This document shows, in pieces, positions 6,931 through 9,191 of a stretch of 9,191 nt of DNA. The position numbers and the translations under genes are program-made. The notes beneath the pieces were generated by a model. The model was not told the DNA's origin and made no database searches. It was given only the letters and a program-made list of their open reading frames with translations. Positions within the stretch are counted from its first letter, which is position 1. The number at the start of each line of letters is the position of its first letter. Origin of the DNA: Lachnospiraceae bacterium (GTDB lineage Bacteria > Bacillota > Clostridia > Lachnospirales > Lachnospiraceae); the NCBI GenBank assembly GCA_900755865.1, contig CAAEHZ010000122.1:1-9191 (forward strand), written 5' to 3'.

Positions 6931-8277
6931 ATGAAACAGAACGTTATTTTCTTCTTCACAGACCAGCAGCGTTACGATACCACCGGTGTCGGACACAATC
7001 CCTGCAATCTGACCCCCAACTTTGACTGCATGGCAACGGACGGCACCTTTGCAGAGTATGCTTTTACCCCCCAGCCCGTCTGCGGACCTGCCAGAGCAGT
7101 CCTTCAGACCGGTAAGTATGCTACTACCACAGGCAACTATCGAAACGGCTTTGTCCTGCCCAAAGAGCATAAAACCATGGCAGACTACTTCAATGAAGCG
7201 GGCTACGACACCGGATACATCGGAAAATGGCATCTGGCAGAGGGACGCCACGCTGTACCGAAGGAACAAAGAGGCGGCTATCAGTGGTGGCTGGGTGCTA
7301 ACTCTCTGGAGCATACCTCCACTGCCTACGATACCCTTGTTTATGATAACGACAATAATCCCGTACACCTGCCGGGCTACCGGGTAGATGCCCTGACAGA
7401 TGCTGCAATCCGCTACATTGATGACAAAAAGGAATCCGATAAGCCCTTTTTCCTCTTTTTGTCCTTTCTGGAGCCTCATTTCCAGAACTGCTTTGACGAC
7501 TTCCCGGCTCCTGATATCTACAAAAATATTCCCGCCGGCTATATGCCCCCCGATTTAGGTTCCCTGAAAGGTACTGCCTGGGAGCATTTGAGCGGCTATT
7601 ATGGAATGGTGAAACGGCTGGATGAAGCCCTCGGCAGAATCCGGGATGCGTTAAAGAGCCTCGGCATGGAGGAAAATACGATTCTTGTGTTCTCCACCGA
7701 CCACGGCTGTCACTTTAAGACGAGAAATAAGGAATACAAACGCTCCTGCCACGAAAGCTCTATCCGGATTCCCCTTGCCTTCTACGGCGGCCCCTTTACC
7801 GGTGCCGGTAAGTTAAGGGAAAAGGTAAGCCTTGTGGATTTGGCGCCTACCCTTCTGGATGCCTGCGGTATTCCCGTTCCTGCCGATATGCAGGGCCGCT
7901 CCATCATGCCCTGGGTACGCCGGGAAACTACCACCCCCTCCGGCAAGGATATTTTTGTCCAAATCAGCGAAAGCCAGGTAGGGCGTGCTATCCGGACAGA
8001 CCGCTGGAAATATTCCGTGGAAGCGCTGGATAAAGACCCGATTCAGGATGCCGGAAGCCCGGAATATACCGAAACCTTCCTTTACGATTTGGAGCATGAC
8101 CCCTACGAACTGCATAACCTGATTCACTCCAAAGCCCACGAAAAGGTCTGTGAAGTGCTGGCCGAAAAACTGAAGCGCTGCATGACAGAGGCAGGCGAAC
8201 CCGCCCCCGTCATTCATCCGGCTTCAAAGGAGAATATGGGACAGCTCCTTGTATTTGAGGGAGAGGAAAATCTGTAA
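6931..8277 (+). CDS. Cytoplasmic type I sulfatase (Cys-type, formylglycine-dependent)
   Basis: This 448-residue sulfatase hydrolyses a sulfate ester (or possibly a sulfamate). Numbered from 6931, it shows the metal-binding start NVIFFFTDQQRYD (Asp11) and signature 1, CGPARAVLQTGKY. Cys51 of that CxPxR motif would be converted to formylglycine. Signature 2, GYDTGYIGKWHL, spans residues 91-102. EPH and the second metal motif STDHG (Asp257, His258) follow, as does a typical LYDLEHDPYELHNL near the C-terminus. There is no signal peptide, so it should act in the cytosol. GGAGA five bases before 6931 decides the start; an in-frame ATG at 6919 overlaps that ribosome site and has none of its own. It is probably co-transcribed with the regulator. 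The substrate is unknown; a sulfated sugar imported by the divergent transporter fits the context. Related phosphonate monoester hydrolases cannot be fully excluded. Confidence 0.9.
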   Translation: MKQNVIFFFTDQQRYDTTGVGHNPCNLTPNFDCMATDGTFAEYAFTPQPVCGPARAVLQTGKYATTTGNYRNGFVLPKEHKTMADYFNEAGYDTGYIGKWHLAEGRHAVPKEQRGGYQWWLGANSLEHTSTAYDTLVYDNDNNPVHLPGYRVDALTDAAIRYIDDKKESDKPFFLFLSFLEPHFQNCFDDFPAPDIYKNIPAGYMPPDLGSLKGTAWEHLSGYYGMVKRLDEALGRIRDALKSLGMEENTILVFSTDHGCHFKTRNKEYKRSCHESSIRIPLAFYGGPFTGAGKLREKVSLVDLAPTLLDACGIPVPADMQGRSIMPWVRRETTTPSGKDIFVQISESQVGRAIRTDRWKYSVEALDKDPIQDAGSPEYTETFLYDLEHDPYELHNLIHSKAHEKVCEVLAEKLKRCMTEAGEPAPVIHPASKENMGQLLVFEGEENL

Positions 8278-8306
8278 TCCTTCTCCTGTTGCAGACTCTC
8301 ATTCAG

Positions 8307-8353
8307 AAAAATACCGACCCTCCGGGGAGAAGCCTCTCTCCGGAAAGTCGGTA
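8307..8353 (-). terminator. Rho-independent terminator of pflA, possibly bidirectional
   Basis: An outer stem TACCGAC/GTCGGTA (8312-8318 with 8347-8353) encloses an inner stem TCCGGGGAGA/TCTCTCCGGA with one mismatch and loop AGCC. On the minus strand the hairpin starts three bases after the pflA stop codon and is followed by five T residues (8307-8311). On the plus strand, after the sulfatase, the 3' side is only weakly T-rich, so termination there is less certain. Confidence 0.8.
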
Positions 8354-8356
8354 CTA

Positions 8357-9091
8357 TCAATATTTGGAAAATTCCAGAATCTTCTTTGCGTTCTCGATTC
8401 TTTCCTTCGTAGGAGGCTCTACACCCTCCAGCTTATAGGGAATACCAAGCTCCTTCCACTTATATTCGCCCAAAGTATGGTAGGGAAGTACTTCCACCTT
8501 CATAACCGTATCCAAAGTATCAATAAATTCCCTCGTCTTTTTCAGATATTCATCCTTGTCCGTAATGCCGGGAACCAGCACATGACGAATCCACATGGGA
8601 ATCCCCTGCTCGGAAAGGTATCTTGCACAGTCAAGAATATTCTTATTGGAAAAACCGGTCAGCTTTTTATGCTCTTCCTCATCAATATGCTTAATATCCA
8701 GCATTACAAGATCAGTATATTTCAATAATTCATTAAATTTGGAAAAGAAAGGCTCTTCTCTGGTAAAAGGCTGGGCAGCAGTATCCAGATTGGTGTTGAT
8801 ACCTCTTTCATGTGCCTTCTTAAAAAGGTCAATCAGAAAATCAATCTGTAACAGGGCCTCGCCGCCGCTGACAGTAATTCCCCCCTGCTTTCCCCAATAG
8901 CTGCGAAAACGCTCTGCTTTGTCCAAAAGCTCGTCTGCTGTCTGCAGGTTATCGGTTTCCGGATTCCAGGTATCTACGTTGTGGCAATACTGACAACGCA
9001 TATTGCATCCCTTCAGAAAAATAAGGTAGCGAATCCCCGGTCCGTCTACTGCACCAAAAGATTCCAATGAATGAATTCTTCCTTTTATCAT
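8357..9091 (-). CDS. pflA: Pyruvate formate-lyase activating enzyme (radical SAM)
   Basis: This 244-residue protein installs the glycyl radical on pyruvate formate-lyase, using S-adenosylmethionine and a 4Fe-4S cluster under anaerobic conditions. The radical SAM motif CNMRCQYC gives Cys29, Cys33 and Cys36, spaced as in E. coli PflA. Before it lies GRIHSLESFGAVDGPGIR, characteristic of PflA. The SAM-binding GGITVSGGEALLQ, then LDTAAQPF, LVMLDIKH, RHVLVPGITD and VEVLPYHTLGEYKW follow in family order. Length matches the family (about 245 residues). I chose the start at 9091, with GGAGA five bases upstream. An in-frame ATG at 9103 overlaps this ribosome site and has no good one of its own. The partner pflB is not in the window and would be expected upstream, beyond 9191. 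It lacks the extra C-terminal cluster domain of sulfatase-maturating enzymes. Confidence 0.95.
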   Translation of the reverse strand: MIKGRIHSLESFGAVDGPGIRYLIFLKGCNMRCQYCHNVDTWNPETDNLQTADELLDKAERFRSYWGKQGGITVSGGEALLQIDFLIDLFKKAHERGINTNLDTAAQPFTREEPFFSKFNELLKYTDLVMLDIKHIDEEEHKKLTGFSNKNILDCARYLSEQGIPMWIRHVLVPGITDKDEYLKKTREFIDTLDTVMKVEVLPYHTLGEYKWKELGIPYKLEGVEPPTKERIENAKKILEFSKY

Positions 9092-9104
9092 ATTAATCTC
9101 CATT

Positions 9105-9189
9105 CCGCAGGCATTTCTAATGCCGAAGGAATCGCGAACTGAATTTCAGATTCAGTTCTGCGATAAAGGCTACTTTGTGACGCCTGCGG
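9105..9189. repeat. Long nested palindrome upstream of pflA
   Basis: CCGCAGGC (9105-9112) pairs with GCCTGCGG (9182-9189). Inside, 9131-9144 (ATCGCGAACTGAAT) pairs with 9150-9164 (ATTCAGTTCTGCGAT) with one bulge around a five-base loop. A third, alternative stem GGCATT/AATGCC lies in 9111-9125 and would compete with the outer one. The element begins two bases upstream of the 9103 ATG, so it covers the leader or promoter region of pflA. I see no clear -35/-10 pair in it. Confidence 0.65.
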
Positions 9190-9191
9190 CA
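9148..9191. repeat. Palindromic repeat half (right copy)
   Basis: This is the right half of the palindrome at 9105-9189 plus two bases, and it repeats 1-45 in direct orientation with one substitution and a one-base gap. The window ends within or at the edge of the element, so its full right boundary is not visible. Confidence 0.8.

Noticed and set aside
6823..7479. 218-residue minus-strand open frame
   Set aside because: It is antisense to the end of the regulator and the start of the sulfatase, both well supported; no domain is seen.
8357..9091. The radical SAM gene as the sulfatase maturase
   Set aside because: Its length, GRIHSLES start, single CX3CX2C cluster and internal motifs are those of PflA; maturases are longer and carry additional Cys clusters.

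Overview
The window looks like a piece of a low-to-mid GC, anaerobic Firmicute genome, most likely a gut Lachnospiraceae (Blautia/Clostridium-type). This is inferred from four things: Gram-positive-style lipoprotein and ABC importer genes with strong GGAG Shine-Dalgarno sites, a large membrane-anchored AraC regulator, a pyruvate formate-lyase activating enzyme, and T-rich promoters. No rRNA or other taxonomic marker is present, so the assignment is tentative.

Layout. Positions 1-515 hold no convincing gene. They are a patchwork of palindromes and repeats, including half of a palindromic repeat (1-45) that recurs in the same orientation at the right end (9148-9191). A minus-strand operon covers 4153 down to 516. 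It encodes a solute-binding lipoprotein, then two CUT1-type permeases. A divergent intergenic region (4154-4565) holds a promoter on each strand and an array of TTGTC direct repeats. The plus strand then carries a 763-residue membrane-bound AraC-family regulator (4566-6857) and a cytoplasmic Cys-type sulfatase (6931-8277). A hairpin terminator lies between the sulfatase and the convergent minus-strand pflA (9091-8357). Just upstream of pflA is the intact palindromic repeat.

How it fits together. The divergent block 516-8277 reads as one catabolic locus. The lipoprotein captures a carbohydrate, the two permeases import it, the regulator senses a signal outside the membrane and activates transcription, and the sulfatase removes a sulfate ester after import. 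No ATPase gene is present, so the importer probably borrows a shared MsmX-type ATPase. No sulfatase-maturating radical SAM enzyme is present either, so the active-site Cys must be matured by an enzyme encoded elsewhere. The radical SAM protein in the window is PflA, which belongs to fermentative pyruvate metabolism and is probably unrelated. The substrate, perhaps a small sulfated host-glycan fragment, is inference only.

The most unusual features are the regulatory repeats between the divergent promoters, the cytosolic sulfatase paired with an importer, and the palindromic repeat family at both window ends.
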